Below, piece after piece: positions 43,174-52,608 of a stretch of 64,000 nucleotides of DNA (position 1 is the first letter of the stretch; every line of letters begins with the position of its first letter). The notes under the pieces were generated by a model. It was given only the letters and a program-made list of their open reading frames with translations, ran no database searches and was not told the origin of the DNA. A program made the position numbers and the translations under genes. This DNA comes from Bog-473 sp963834405 (lineage in GTDB: Bacteria; Actinomycetota; Acidimicrobiia; Acidimicrobiales; RAAP-2), in NCBI GenBank assembly GCA_963834405.1, contig CAWIBX010000007.1:1178001-1242000 (forward strand). Direction: 5' to 3'.

Positions 43174-44205
43174 ATGTTGCACGCTGGACTGGATCTTTCA
43201 AGACGCCGCCTCGATGTCTGCCTACTGGACGAGGAGGGCTCGACGCTAGAGGAGCGGACCGCTCCTCCCGACCGCGACGGCCTGCGGAGCCTTGTGAGCA
43301 CCGTGGCTCGTGACCATGGAGACCAGCAAGTTCTCGCGGTCGTCGAGTCGATGAACGGAGCGCGCTTTGTCCATGACACCTTGGAGCTCTACGGCTGGTC
43401 GGTTGAGCTGGCGGACGCGAAGAAGGTCAAGGGTCTTGCCCCGTTGGCCTGCAAAACAGATCGCATCGACGCGAGGGTCCTGGCCGAGCTCTCACGCAGA
43501 GACTTCGTGCCGACGATCTGGCTGCCCGGCCCCGAGACGCGCCAGGAGCGCGAGCTGGCGCGCTGGCGGCTCCACCTGGTCAAGCACCGAACGGCGCTGA
43601 AGAACCGTATCCATGCGAGCCTGCTCGCCTTCGGTCACCCCTGCCCGGTCTCGGACCTCTTCGGCCTCGAGGGCCGGCTGCTCCTCGACCGCTTGTCCTT
43701 CGAAGAGCCTTGGAAGGGTGACATCGAGGCAGCCGTGCGTCTCATCGACACCATCACCTTCCAGATCGAAGAGCTCGAAGAGGAGCTGAGCGTGGACGGA
43801 GCCGATCACCGCTACGTCCCGCTGCTCTGCACCGTGCCCGGCATTGGCCACGTACTCGGATACACCATCGCAGCCGAGATCGGCGACATCACTCGTTTCG
43901 CCACCCCGACCAAGCTCGTCGGCTACAGCGGGCTGTGTCCGCGCGTCTACCAGTCCGGCGAGAGCGACCACCGGGGGTCGTTGACCAAGAACGGCCCCAA
44001 GTACCTGCGCTGGGCGCTCATCGAGGCAGCCACCCACGCTGCGCGCCATCGCGCCTACGCAGAGCGTTATCAGCGCACCAGTGCCCGCCTCGGACGCAAC
44101 CGCGGAAAGAAGATCGCCCGGGTCGACATCGCCCGCCGCCTCGCCGAGGCGATCTGGCACATGTTGCAGAAGAACGAACCTTTCGCTCCGGCAGGCGCCG
44201 CTTAG
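43174..44205 (+). CDS. IS110-family transposase (DEDD recombinase)
   Basis: The protein has 343 residues from ATG 43174, with AAGGAGG upstream. The N-terminal RuvC-like DEDD domain shows 'AGLDLSRRRLDVCLLD' (first Asp), 'VVESMNGARFVHDTL' (Glu) and 'KTDRIDARVLAEL' (DxxD). The C-terminal transposase_20 domain includes 'LLCTVPGIGHVLGYTIAAEIGDITRFATPTKLVGYSGLCPRVYQSG' and the nucleophile-region Ser/Gly block 'GSLTKNGPKYLRWALIEAA'. It appears full-length and intact, unlike its neighbour. Exact element ends are not identifiable. Confidence 0.9.
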   Translation: MLHAGLDLSRRRLDVCLLDEEGSTLEERTAPPDRDGLRSLVSTVARDHGDQQVLAVVESMNGARFVHDTLELYGWSVELADAKKVKGLAPLACKTDRIDARVLAELSRRDFVPTIWLPGPETRQERELARWRLHLVKHRTALKNRIHASLLAFGHPCPVSDLFGLEGRLLLDRLSFEEPWKGDIEAAVRLIDTITFQIEELEEELSVDGADHRYVPLLCTVPGIGHVLGYTIAAEIGDITRFATPTKLVGYSGLCPRVYQSGESDHRGSLTKNGPKYLRWALIEAATHAARHRAYAERYQRTSARLGRNRGKKIARVDIARRLAEAIWHMLQKNEPFAPAGAA

Positions 44206-44404
44206 CCTCTGGCCGCGTGACGGCCCCCAATCGAATTGCGCCACCGGAACGAACCCACGCTCCCACCAGCCTGATCCTGCTTTCGAGCAGGCGATAGAGA
44301 GATGAGCACCATGGCTCGATTCAAGTGCGGGAGCAACGCACTCAGCGGCCGCAGCCGAGCTGCGGCTCGAGGACCATGATCGCTGACGACAATGTTGACT
44401 CGCA

Positions 44405-44473
44405 CGGCGTCAAGGGCCCCCGATGGGGTCCCCTTCAGGGGACTCCGGGCTTCGCCCTCCGCCCTTGACGCCG
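44405..44473. other. Branched structured element: 13-bp closing stem with two internal hairpins
   Basis: CGGCGTCAAGGGC (44405-44417) is a perfect reverse complement of GCCCTTGACGCCG (44461-44473). Inside, GGGGTCCCC (44425-44433) pairs with GGGGACTCC (44438-44446) over a TTCA loop (9 bp, one G-U), and GGGC-TTC-GCCC (44447-44457) forms a third helix. Almost every base is paired, a three-way-junction layout. It lies 200 bp after the IS110 transposase and before the minus-strand SRPBCC gene. It could be an RNA element, a transposon end or a strong terminator. Confidence 0.5.
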
Positions 44474-44532
44474 GCTTTCCTCAGGGCCAACCAAATTGCC
44501 CCCTTGACAACCGGCCCCATTTCATAGAGAGG

Positions 44533-45000
44533 CTAGGGCTCCAGGGACGCCAACCGCCGGCGGAATCCGGCCACTGTCAACGCCACGACCGCGTCGTGGC
44601 CCCACTGCATGACGGGATGTGCGACCCGGCTCGCCATACGCATGGGGCGCTGCATCATCTCGACGGTCCAGGCGACCTCGACCCGGGAGCCCCCTTGGTT
44701 GTCGCTGATCTGGAGCTGTGCCTGTCCCTCCAGGTCGCCGTGCACCAGCGCGTCGATGCGCTCGCAAGGCTCACAATCGGTCAGCTCGACCTGGATGCGC
44801 ATGCGATAGGGCAACGGGGGGGCGACGACGCCGTGCAAGACGGAGCCCCGGACGAGCGAGTCCCCCTCGAGCTTAAATTCTTCGAGCCACGACCACGAGC
44901 GCTCGAACTGGTCGACGTCCTCCATCGCGCGCCACAGCACAGGTGGACGCTGCTCGAACTCATAATGGCCACGGTAGGTAATGACCGGCCGGCGAGGCAC
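44533..45000 (-). CDS. SRPBCC (START/polyketide cyclase-like) family protein
   Basis: The protein has 155 residues. 'YEFEQRPPVLWRAMEDVDQFERSWSWLEEFKLEG' and 'VRGSVLHGVVAPPLPYRMRIQVELTDCEPCERIDALVHGDLEGQAQLQISDNQGGSRVEVAWTVEMM', with a long C-terminal helix, match the SRPBCC helix-grip fold. It probably binds a hydrophobic ligand. It is 21 bp after the ABC transporter fusion gene on the same strand and may be the last gene of that operon. Confidence 0.8.
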   Translation of the reverse strand: MPRRPVITYRGHYEFEQRPPVLWRAMEDVDQFERSWSWLEEFKLEGDSLVRGSVLHGVVAPPLPYRMRIQVELTDCEPCERIDALVHGDLEGQAQLQISDNQGGSRVEVAWTVEMMQRPMRMASRVAHPVMQWGHDAVVALTVAGFRRRLASLEP

Positions 45001-45021
45001 CTCTTGGAGGTTAAAGGTTGG

Positions 45022-48000
45022 TCACTTGCCGGCCTCCACGGACGCGACGGGTTCGCGGAGCCCGGCGACCGTACCGCCGGCCAGCACCGGACCCGCAGTG
45101 TGCAGATGGCAGCGGACGGTGGTCCCGGCGGGCGTGACATAGGGCTCCGGCTCGAGCAGGGCACACATCTCCATGGCAAAGGGGCAACGGGAGCGGAAGC
45201 GGCACCCCCGTTGGCCGCCCGTCGCCTCGCCGACTTCGCCCCGCAGAAGGATCCGCTTCCGCTCGTGCTGCCGGGCCGGGTCGGGCACCGGGATGGAGGA
45301 CAGCAATGCGGCCGTGTAGGGATGGGTCGGCCGCTCGTAGACCTCCTCCGCGTCACCCTCTTCGACGATCTGGCCCAGGTACATCACGGCGATCCGGTCG
45401 CTGATGTGACGGACGATGGAGAGGTCGTGCGCAATGAACAGATAGGCGACGCCCAACTCGTCCTGCAGCTCCGTCAGCAGGTTGATCACCTGGGACTGCG
45501 TGGAGACGTCGAGCGAGCTGACCGGTTCGTCGCACACGAGCAGCCGGGGCTCCAACGCCAACGCCCGTGCAATGGCGATGCGCTGGCGCTGCCCGCCGGA
45601 GAACTCGTGCGGCTGGCGCGACAGGATGTGTGACCCGAGCCCGACCTGGGCCAGGAGCTGCACCACCCGCTGCTCGCGCTCGGCTCTGCTGAGGGAGGTG
45701 TGAATGGCCAGGGGTTCGCCGACGATGTCGGCGATGCTCTGCCTGGGGTCGAGCGACGAATAGGGGTCCTGGAAGACCAGCTGCATCGTCTCCCGGTGCC
45801 GGCGGAGCGTCGGTCCCCGCAACGAGGTGATGTCCTTGCCGTCGACCACGATCGTCCCGGTGGTCGGGTCGATCAGGCGCAGGACCAGCCGGGCCAGCGT
45901 GGACTTGCCCGAGCCGCTCTCTCCGACCAGCCCCAGGGTCCTCCCGGCTCCGATGCGCAGGCTGACCTCGTCGACCGCACGAACCATCCCGTTGACCCGC
46001 CGGAGCACCCCGCTCCGGAGAGGAAAGTCCTTCACGAGTCCCGTCACCTTGAGGACCGGCGCTTCTGCCCCCGGGAGTGCTGTAGTCCCGCTCGCCGCGC
46101 CCGGATCCGTTCCGCTCGTGGGGTCGTCGGGCGGCCCGGACAGGACGAGCTCGTCCTGCCGGACACAGCGGGCCAGTGCGGTGGACCCACGACCGTCGCC
46201 CGCCGGCCCGGCCGTTGCCCGTAGGGGGACGGGTGCGCTGGTACATGCGTCCAGGGCGTAGGAGCAGCGGGGCGCGAAGCGGCAGCCGGTCGGGAACTGG
46301 TCCGGACGCGGCACCATGCCGGGGATGGCGTGCAACGGCGCGCCTCTCGGCGTGAGCTGCGGGATCGAATGGAGGAGGGCTTCGGTGTACGGGTGACGCG
46401 GACGGGTGAAGATGCCGGCGGCCGTCCGGTGTTCGACGATCTGGCCGGCGTACATCACCACGACGTCGTCAGCCACGTCGGCGATCACCCCGAGGTCATG
46501 GGTGACGAAGATCATCGCCATGTCCTCTTCGCGTTGGAGCGTGTGCAGCAATTCGACGATCTGCGCCTGCGTCGTCACATCGAGCGCGGTGGTGGGCTCG
46601 TCGGCGATCAGCAGCTTCGGAGCGCACGACAGCGCCATGGCGATCATGACGCGCTGGCGCATGCCGCCCGAGAACGCGTGCGGGTAGTCCTGGGCGCGGA
46701 CGGCGGCCCGAGGGATCTCCACCCGGTCGAGCATCTGGACCGCGACCTTCCAGGCCACGGTGCGACTGAGCCCGAGATGCGTGCGCACCTGCTCGGCGAT
46801 CTGGTTGCCCACGGTGAAGGCAGGGTTCAGGCTCGTCATCGGCTCCTGGAAGATCATGGCGATGTCGTTCCCGCGGATTTTGCGGAGGGCTGCCTGGTCG
46901 AGCCTGGTGAGCTCCCGCTGCTCGAAGCGGATGGAGCCGCCCACCCGCGAGACCCGGGGAGGCAGCAGTCCCATCACGGCGAGCGCAGAGACGGTCTTGC
47001 CGGAGCCGCTCTCCCCCACCAGCCCCAGTGTCCTCCCCCGCTGCACCGCGAAGTCGGCGTCCTCCATCACCGGAAGCCACCCCTGCCTGTTGAGGAATTC
47101 GATGCGGAGGCCTTCGACCTGCAGGAGCGCAGCCTCCGGCACGGGGGCCGCCGTCCCCACCTCGGGCTCCGACTTGGCCGTCGCGCCCAGGCGCGGCAGG
47201 CGCCGGCGCCAACCGCCCTGTTCACTGCCGACGAGGCCGCTTCCCGCCGGCCGCTCCCGACCCAGCGAGTCCCGCAGACCGTCCGCGACCAGGTTGAAGG
47301 CCAAGACCGTCAGCATGATGGCCAGCCCGGGGAAGATGACCGCCCACGGTGCGGAATTGATGAACTGAAAGCCTTCTTGCAACATGCCGCCCCAGCTCGG
47401 GATCGGCGGTTGTTCGCCGATGCCGAGGAAGCTCAGGCCGGCCTCGGTGAGCAGGGCGAAACCGAGGGCGAGGGCCAGCTGAATGATGATGGGCGACGCG
47501 ACGTTGGGGACGACGTGGCGCGCCACCAGCCGCTTCGAGGTGGCGCCCAGGCTGCGCGCCGACTCTATGTAGGCCTCCTCCCTGACTGCGATGACCTCGC
47601 CCCGGAGCAGGCGCACGAAACTCGGAACGAACACGATGGCGATGGCAATGGATGCGTCGTTGACGTCGGCTCCCAGCAACCCCGCCACGGTCAGGGCCAG
47701 GATCAGCGGCGGGAAGGAGAACAGCGCGTCCATCGCCCGCATGATCACCGAGTCCACCGCGCCGCGGAAGAACCCGGCGATCAGGCCGAGCGGGATGGCC
47801 ACGACCGCGGCGAGTCCGACGATTTCGAACGCCGCCCGCAACGAAATGCGCGCACCCCAGATGAGGCGGCTCAGGATGTCCCGGCCCAGGTCGTCCGTGC
47901 CGAGCCAGTGCGAAGCCGACGGCGCGGCGTTGACGGCGTTGATGTCCTGGGCGTCCGGTGGGTGGGGCGCGATCAGCGGGGCGAAGATCGCCGCGACGAT

Positions 48001-48168
48001 CACGATAAGGAGAAAAACCAGGCCCGCGATGGCCCAACGCTGATGGAGGAACCGGACCCAGAATCCCGGGCGCCGTTCGGGCAGTTCGTCGGGGCTGTCT
48101 CCGGTCTCGGGAATCGCGGTGAGGCCGACGAACGGGTCGCCGGCGCCCGGCGGGCTCCACGTGCTCAT
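45022..48168 (-). CDS. Peptide ABC transporter triple fusion: DppC-type permease + DppD-type ATPase + DppF-type ATPase
   Basis: The protein has 1,048 residues. Residues 1-320 form a DppC/OppC-like permease ('LGTDDLGRDILSRLIWGARISL', 'EEAYIESARSLGATSKRLVARHVVPN'). Residues about 345-680 form ATPase 1 (Walker A 'GESGSGKT' near 383, signature 'FSGGMRQRVMIAMAL'). Residues about 715-1048 form ATPase 2 (Walker A 'GESGSGKS' near 749, 'FSGGQRQRIAIARAL'), both with the C-terminal oligopeptide domain and Cys-rich 'GCRFAPRC'/'GCRFRSRC' segments. Normally these are three genes. All motifs look intact, so a working single-chain subunit is likely. It is preceded 10 bp away by the DppB permease and by the binding protein. 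Confidence 0.92.
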   Translation of the reverse strand: MSTWSPPGAGDPFVGLTAIPETGDSPDELPERRPGFWVRFLHQRWAIAGLVFLLIVIVAAIFAPLIAPHPPDAQDINAVNAAPSASHWLGTDDLGRDILSRLIWGARISLRAAFEIVGLAAVVAIPLGLIAGFFRGAVDSVIMRAMDALFSFPPLILALTVAGLLGADVNDASIAIAIVFVPSFVRLLRGEVIAVREEAYIESARSLGATSKRLVARHVVPNVASPIIIQLALALGFALLTEAGLSFLGIGEQPPIPSWGGMLQEGFQFINSAPWAVIFPGLAIMLTVLAFNLVADGLRDSLGRERPAGSGLVGSEQGGWRRRLPRLGATAKSEPEVGTAAPVPEAALLQVEGLRIEFLNRQGWLPVMEDADFAVQRGRTLGLVGESGSGKTVSALAVMGLLPPRVSRVGGSIRFEQRELTRLDQAALRKIRGNDIAMIFQEPMTSLNPAFTVGNQIAEQVRTHLGLSRTVAWKVAVQMLDRVEIPRAAVRAQDYPHAFSGGMRQRVMIAMALSCAPKLLIADEPTTALDVTTQAQIVELLHTLQREEDMAMIFVTHDLGVIADVADDVVVMYAGQIVEHRTAAGIFTRPRHPYTEALLHSIPQLTPRGAPLHAIPGMVPRPDQFPTGCRFAPRCSYALDACTSAPVPLRATAGPAGDGRGSTALARCVRQDELVLSGPPDDPTSGTDPGAASGTTALPGAEAPVLKVTGLVKDFPLRSGVLRRVNGMVRAVDEVSLRIGAGRTLGLVGESGSGKSTLARLVLRLIDPTTGTIVVDGKDITSLRGPTLRRHRETMQLVFQDPYSSLDPRQSIADIVGEPLAIHTSLSRAEREQRVVQLLAQVGLGSHILSRQPHEFSGGQRQRIAIARALALEPRLLVCDEPVSSLDVSTQSQVINLLTELQDELGVAYLFIAHDLSIVRHISDRIAVMYLGQIVEEGDAEEVYERPTHPYTAALLSSIPVPDPARQHERKRILLRGEVGEATGGQRGCRFRSRCPFAMEMCALLEPEPYVTPAGTTVRCHLHTAGPVLAGGTVAGLREPVASVEAGK

Positions 48169-48178
48169 GGACGCGCCC

Positions 48179-49141
48179 TCACGACAGGCGGACCTTTGGG
48201 TTCAGGTACGCGTAGACGATGTCGACGACGAGGTTGATGAGGACGAAGGCGGCGGCCACCACCAGGACCACCCCCTGGATTTCCGGGATGTCCTTGTCGT
48301 CGATGGCCTGAATGATGTAGGTGCCCAGCCCGGGCAGGGAGAAGATCTGTTCGATGATCAAGGTGCCGCCGAGCAGGTAGCCGAATTGGATGCCGATGAC
48401 GGTGACCGCCGGGCTGAGGGCGTTCTTCAGCGCGTGCTTCCCGACCACCACGCGGGGCTTGAGGCCCTTGGCCACCGCCGTGCGCATGTAGTCCTGGTCC
48501 AAGGTGTCGATGAGCGCGCCGCGCACTTGCCGCGCGATCACCGCAGAACCGCCGATGCCGAGGGCCAGCCACGGCAGGAGCAGGTCCTGGAACCACTCGA
48601 CCGGCGACTGGGTGAACGGCGTATAGCCGAGCGCGGGGAGCCAGCCCAGCTTCACGGCGAAGACGATCACGAGGAGCATGGCCAGCCAGAAGTCGGGGAT
48701 GGCCACGGCGATGCTGGAGCCGACGGTCACCAGGCGGTCGCGCGCGGTGCCCTGGTGGAGCCCGGACACGATGCCCGAGGGGACGCCGAGCAGGATGGCG
48801 ACGATCATGCCGCCGACCGCCACGCTCAGCGTGACGGGGAACCGGGCCGCGATGCCCGACGCCACCGTCTCGTTGTTGAACAACGAGTTGCCGAGGTTCC
48901 CGCCCAGTGCCGCCTTCAGCCAATGCCAGTACTGGGCGAAGAAGCCCTCGTTCAGGTGCAGCTGCGCGGTGATCTTGGCGATCTCCGCCGGGGTCGCCTT
49001 GGTGCCTCCCGCGAGGGCGATGGCGGGGTTGCCGGGGACGATGAGGATAAGCGAGTACACGCCCAGGGAGATGAGGAACAGCAGCAGAACGGTGATGAGC
49101 AGCCGCCGGGCTACGAAGGTCAGAAGGGAGCCACCGGACAC
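48179..49141 (-). CDS. DppB/OppB-type peptide ABC permease
   Basis: The protein has 320 residues and six helices. 'FVARRLLITVLLLFLISLGVYSLILIVPGNPA' is the N-terminal signature, and the EAA-like loop is 'YMRTAVAKGLKPRVVVGKHALKNALSPAVTVIGIQFGYLLGGTLIIEQIFSLPGLG'. It pairs with the permease part of the downstream fusion to form the channel. It lies 10 bp before that gene and 38 bp after the binding-protein gene. Confidence 0.93.
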   Translation of the reverse strand: MSGGSLLTFVARRLLITVLLLFLISLGVYSLILIVPGNPAIALAGGTKATPAEIAKITAQLHLNEGFFAQYWHWLKAALGGNLGNSLFNNETVASGIAARFPVTLSVAVGGMIVAILLGVPSGIVSGLHQGTARDRLVTVGSSIAVAIPDFWLAMLLVIVFAVKLGWLPALGYTPFTQSPVEWFQDLLLPWLALGIGGSAVIARQVRGALIDTLDQDYMRTAVAKGLKPRVVVGKHALKNALSPAVTVIGIQFGYLLGGTLIIEQIFSLPGLGTYIIQAIDDKDIPEIQGVVLVVAAAFVLINLVVDIVYAYLNPKVRLS

Positions 49142-49179
49142 GATCGTCGACGGCTAGCCCGTGCGGTGCACCACGGCGG

Positions 49180-50802
49180 CTACTTCTTTATGTAGATGCC
49201 GGCGAGGTTCGAACGGCACTGGCCGATCGGCGCGACCACGTTCCCTCCGACCCTGTTCTTGTTGTAGGCCACGATCGACGGCATGAAGACCACCGGCACC
49301 AGGAGGCCCTGCTGCAGCACCGTCTTGTCGATCTGCTGCATCAGCGGGCCCTGCAGGCTCGCGCTCAACGAGGCGTTGGCCTGCTCAATCAGCGGGGTCA
49401 GCTGCTGGTTCACCGACCCCAGGGCGTTGGCCGGGAAGCCCGAGGACTCGTAGAGCGCCTCGAAGGTGTTGGTGATGTCGGCGCCGTTGGAGAGCTCCTC
49501 GCTCAACAAGGCGTCGCCCTGCTTCTTGATGTAGACGTCCTGGAGGATGTCCGAACCGGGGATCTGCTGCAGGTTGGCGTGGAATCCGGACGCAGCCAGC
49601 TCCTGCTGGATCAGGGCGGCGGCGCGGGCGTACGTGGCGTCACCGGCCGGGATGATCAGGGTGAAGGTCACACCCTTGGCGTACCCGGCCGCCTTGAGCA
49701 TGCTCTTCACCTTCGACGGGTTGTAGGCGTCGAACGTGCCGAGCGACTTCGAGTAGCCCGGCGACCACGAGGGAACGGGCTGGTACGCGGGCTGGCCGAG
49801 GCCGTCGAAGACGACCTTGTTGACGGCGTTCCGGTCCACGGCGTACTCGAGGGCGGCCCGCACCTTCTCGTTGGCGAACGGCCCGGTGTTCTGGCGCAGC
49901 TCTATGGACATGTAGTCGTAGGACTTGCTCACCGAGATCCCGACATTGGAGTCGCTCTTCAACTGCGGGTAGTTCTCCGGCTCGACCTCAATCATGTCGA
50001 CCGCCCCCGAGGTGAGGGCCGTCGCCGCCTCGGGTCCCTGCGTCACCTGGGTGAAGTCCACGCCCCCGAGCGGATAGGCCTTCGAGTTCCAGTACTTGGG
50101 GTTCTTGGCCAGCACGATGGAGGAGCCCTGCCGGTAGCTCTTCAAGACGTAGGGCCCGGCCCCCACCGGCTGGGTCGACTGGCTCGAGAGAACGCTCGCC
50201 GGGTAGATCTGGCCGTCGACGTAGGTCATGGCCCACAGGAAGTCGCCGGCGGTCGGCTTGCTGAGGTTGACGACCACGGTCGACGGATCAGGCGTCTGGA
50301 TGTTCGCAATGTCGAACAGCGAGGACCGCAGGGGGCTCGTCTTGGTGTGGTTCAGACTGGCCGCGACGTCGGCCGACGTCACCGGCTGGCCGTTGGAGAA
50401 CGTGATGCCGGGGCGGATGTGGAACGTGACGGTCGAGCCGCTGTTGGAGATGGTCCAGCTCTGGGCCACGCCCCCGCCGATGGCGCTGTTCCCGGGCGTG
50501 GTCATCGACTGGTAGATGTTCGAGGTCACCGTGTAGGAGCAGTCGTTCTCCTCGGTCGCCGGGGCGAAGTCGTTGCTGAACTCGTTGTTGAGGTCGAACC
50601 CGTACTTCAGGACGCCGTTGGGATCGATGTTGGAGTTCGAGGCCCCGGCGGGCCCGCCGGCCGACAGGCTCTGGCCCAGCAGGGTCACCAGCGCGCCCGC
50701 GACCCCGAGGGCGACCGCGTTGCGCCGTATACGCCCCGGTCGACGGCCCCGGACCACAACAGCTCCGCGGGTGTGGCCCGGCCCCTGACCCTTGATCCTC
50801 AT
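49180..50802 (-). CDS. Peptide/nickel ABC transporter substrate-binding protein (SBP family 5)
   Basis: The protein has 540 residues from ATG 50802 (GGGGGG six bases upstream; ATG 50808 is an alternative). An Arg-rich leader and hydrophobic segment ('AVALGVAGALVTLLGQSLSA') form the signal peptide; no lipobox Cys is evident, so attachment may differ from typical actinobacterial binding proteins. 'WTISNSGSTVTFHIRPGITFSNGQPVTSADVAASLNHTK' and 'GAGPYVLKSYRQGSSIVLAKNPKYW' are SBP_bac_5 hallmarks. It is the first gene of the transporter operon and delivers oligopeptides or similar solutes. Confidence 0.92.
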   Translation of the reverse strand: MRIKGQGPGHTRGAVVVRGRRPGRIRRNAVALGVAGALVTLLGQSLSAGGPAGASNSNIDPNGVLKYGFDLNNEFSNDFAPATEENDCSYTVTSNIYQSMTTPGNSAIGGGVAQSWTISNSGSTVTFHIRPGITFSNGQPVTSADVAASLNHTKTSPLRSSLFDIANIQTPDPSTVVVNLSKPTAGDFLWAMTYVDGQIYPASVLSSQSTQPVGAGPYVLKSYRQGSSIVLAKNPKYWNSKAYPLGGVDFTQVTQGPEAATALTSGAVDMIEVEPENYPQLKSDSNVGISVSKSYDYMSIELRQNTGPFANEKVRAALEYAVDRNAVNKVVFDGLGQPAYQPVPSWSPGYSKSLGTFDAYNPSKVKSMLKAAGYAKGVTFTLIIPAGDATYARAAALIQQELAASGFHANLQQIPGSDILQDVYIKKQGDALLSEELSNGADITNTFEALYESSGFPANALGSVNQQLTPLIEQANASLSASLQGPLMQQIDKTVLQQGLLVPVVFMPSIVAYNKNRVGGNVVAPIGQCRSNLAGIYIKK

Positions 50803-50908
50803 GTACATCCCCCCGGTTCGGTCCCGTGCACTCGCCGGCGACGGCGCCTCCAGTAGCGGGAATATAACCATGCGCTGACACTCGTGTCAGGTAGCCCTCG
50901 CCGGCGCT

Positions 50909-51433
50909 CTACTCCGAGCACCTCAGGCCCGCCGGTCCGGTCGTCAGTATCGCGTCGGTCTCGAAGTGAGCGGGGGCCGGCGGACATACCGAGTCCACTC
51001 TTAGTGCACGAAACTGGCGGCAGACGAACGGGGCCACGAGCACCAGCCACGCGCCGATCTCCACGACGATCAGGCTGATCATGAAGCCCTTGAGGCCCGC
51101 AGGCGGACTGGTGAACTGGTTCACGGTGTCCTGGCGGACGCCGTGCAGTGTGTAGCCGGCGACCGCGGCCGCGAAGTAGGCCGCCATCGCCGAGGCGGCT
51201 GCCAGGTTCACGGCAGAGCTCCACTGGCTGAACTGCACGAACGCCGCGATGAGCAACAGGGCGAAGGACTACAGGAGCGCGGCTCTGTGGGCGACATCGG
51301 TGTACGGGTGCGCCCGGTGCTCCGCGGATCGCAGGACCTGGTGGTACTTGAGCTCGCCCAGGAGCAGGGCCCAGAGGAACATGATCGCCGCGTACAGCAG
51401 GACGATCTTCGTCGCGCCATCCAGGTGCTCCAT
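50909..51433 (-). pseudogene. Small membrane protein interrupted by an in-frame TAG
   Basis: From ATG 51433 the frame reads 'MEHLDGATKIVLLYAAIMFLWALLLGELKYHQVL...YTDVAHRAALL', then meets TAG at 51269-51271 and continues in frame as 'SFALLLIAAFVQFSQWSSAVNLAAASAMAAYFAAAVAGYTLHGV', ending at 50909. Four membrane helices would make a protein of about 174 residues. A single substitution explains the stop. The remaining downstream part could restart internally near 51256. Family not recognised. Confidence 0.6.
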
Positions 51434-51493
51434 CGGTCGTTGTCGCTCCTCGTTAGGCCGGCACCGGCGAAGGTGGGGCGCCGGCAGGGGAGG

Positions 51494-51945
51494 TTACTCA
51501 GGTTCCCGCCGACCGGAACTAGGACCCCTGAACGTCACCGTCGGGTGGGCAGTAGTAATTCCGCCATAGCAACCGAGGGGGCCTTTGCCGCACACCAGCT
51601 CATATTTCTCGCCGGTGCCATCCTCCCGAACCCGGATGCGATTGTTCGAGGTATATCTGTCGGGCTGCTTCACCTCAAAGTTGTAGTCAGCGTAGGAGGC
51701 GCAAAACCCGCATGATCCACTGCTCTTGGCGACGAAAAGCAGAATGATGTCGTAGGTGGTGACCGGGTACGTGGTCAGTGTGAACGTTGCACCGTTCGTC
51801 GTTCGTGCACCAACCGGGAGTCGGGATGGAGGTCGCTTTCACCTCTGTGCCCTTGAGAACGGTGCGCTGGTCTACAACCCACGAAGTCTCAAGGTCGACG
51901 GTGTAATCCCCAACCTTGAGATGGGCATTGGCATGTTTTGAGCCA
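51494..51945 (-). pseudogene. Remnant of a secreted or surface protein with frameshift and missing start
   Basis: On the minus strand one frame reads 'AHLKVGDYTVDLETSWVVDQRTVLKGTEVKATSIPTPGWCTNDE'; after a shift around 51785-51815 another continues 'FTLTTYPVTTYDIILLFVAKSSGSCGFCASYADYNFEVK' and 'IRVREDGTGEKYELVCGKGPLGCYGGITTAHPTVTF' to TAA 51494-51496. Both stretches look protein-like, with a Cys-rich beta character, but no start codon precedes the first, which opens just after a stop. Family unknown. Confidence 0.4.
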
Positions 51946-52079
51946 TGGTGACCGGTGGACCCCGCGGTCTACAGTCTGGGGTGGCTCCGGAGATCCCCGG
52001 TCCGAAGACCATCACCGTCATCATCGTCATCGCCATCATCGCCATAACTCTGATCACGGCAGCAATGAACGTTGCGTGA
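51945..52079 (+). CDS. Possible 44-residue single-pass membrane protein
   Basis: ATG 51945 to TGA 52077-52079 encodes a short Gly-rich start ('MVTGGPRGLQSGVAPEIPGP'), then an uninterrupted hydrophobic helix 'ITVIIVIAIIAITLITAAM' and the tail 'NVA'. The clean single helix is suggestive of a small membrane protein, but the RBS is weak and the Ile/Val run derives from a CATCGTCAT-like repeat, so chance is possible. It begins at the edge of the minus-strand remnant. Confidence 0.35.
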   Translation: MVTGGPRGLQSGVAPEIPGPKTITVIIVIAIIAITLITAAMNVA

Positions 52080-52608
52080 CAGCGTCCTTGTCCCACCTTC
52101 TCGTCGCCAGCGGCTTGGGCATTTCATAAGGGACGGCTGCACAAAAAATCAGGGTCTCAGCACTAAAAACGGGAGCCCCTGGGTGTTGCTCTGTGGCAAC
52201 CGCGGTGCGAATAATGCGTTACCCGAGGTACGCAAACGGTTATTGGGAAGTTGTCTAGTGGTTCGAGCTAGGACGGCGCGAAGCAAAAGGCATAACGGCG
52301 CCTCGGTGGCAATGCTCATTGCGGGCGCAATGCTCAGCCGGATTCCGGTAAGACGAACCTGGCTGGTGCGCTTGGAAATAGGTGAAAGAGCTTTGTTCGG
52401 GGCACTGGCATATTGCCCCACCTCGCGGCCGGGGAGGTCCTAATGGCGACCGGATTGGCCAAGAGATTGACGCCGCGAAGATGAGGGGTCGCGGGAGACC
52501 TGCGAGGTGGGTCTTCCTTACCAATCGCTCACTCTTCCACTGGAATGATGGCGAGCCCGCACCGTGGGCGTGCTTCAAGAGGGGCACACTCCACGGCGAA
52601 GTGGACAG
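52080..52608. other. Gap without a convincing gene
   Basis: The 530 bases have lower GC than most of the window and only short, compositionally odd open frames on both strands. No RNA gene, repeat or insertion sequence end was seen. It is probably decayed accessory DNA. Confidence 0.5.

Noticed and set aside
44504..44530. TTGACA at 44504-44509 as a plus-strand promoter
   Set aside because: No -10 box lies at 16-18 bases, and the next gene is on the minus strand.
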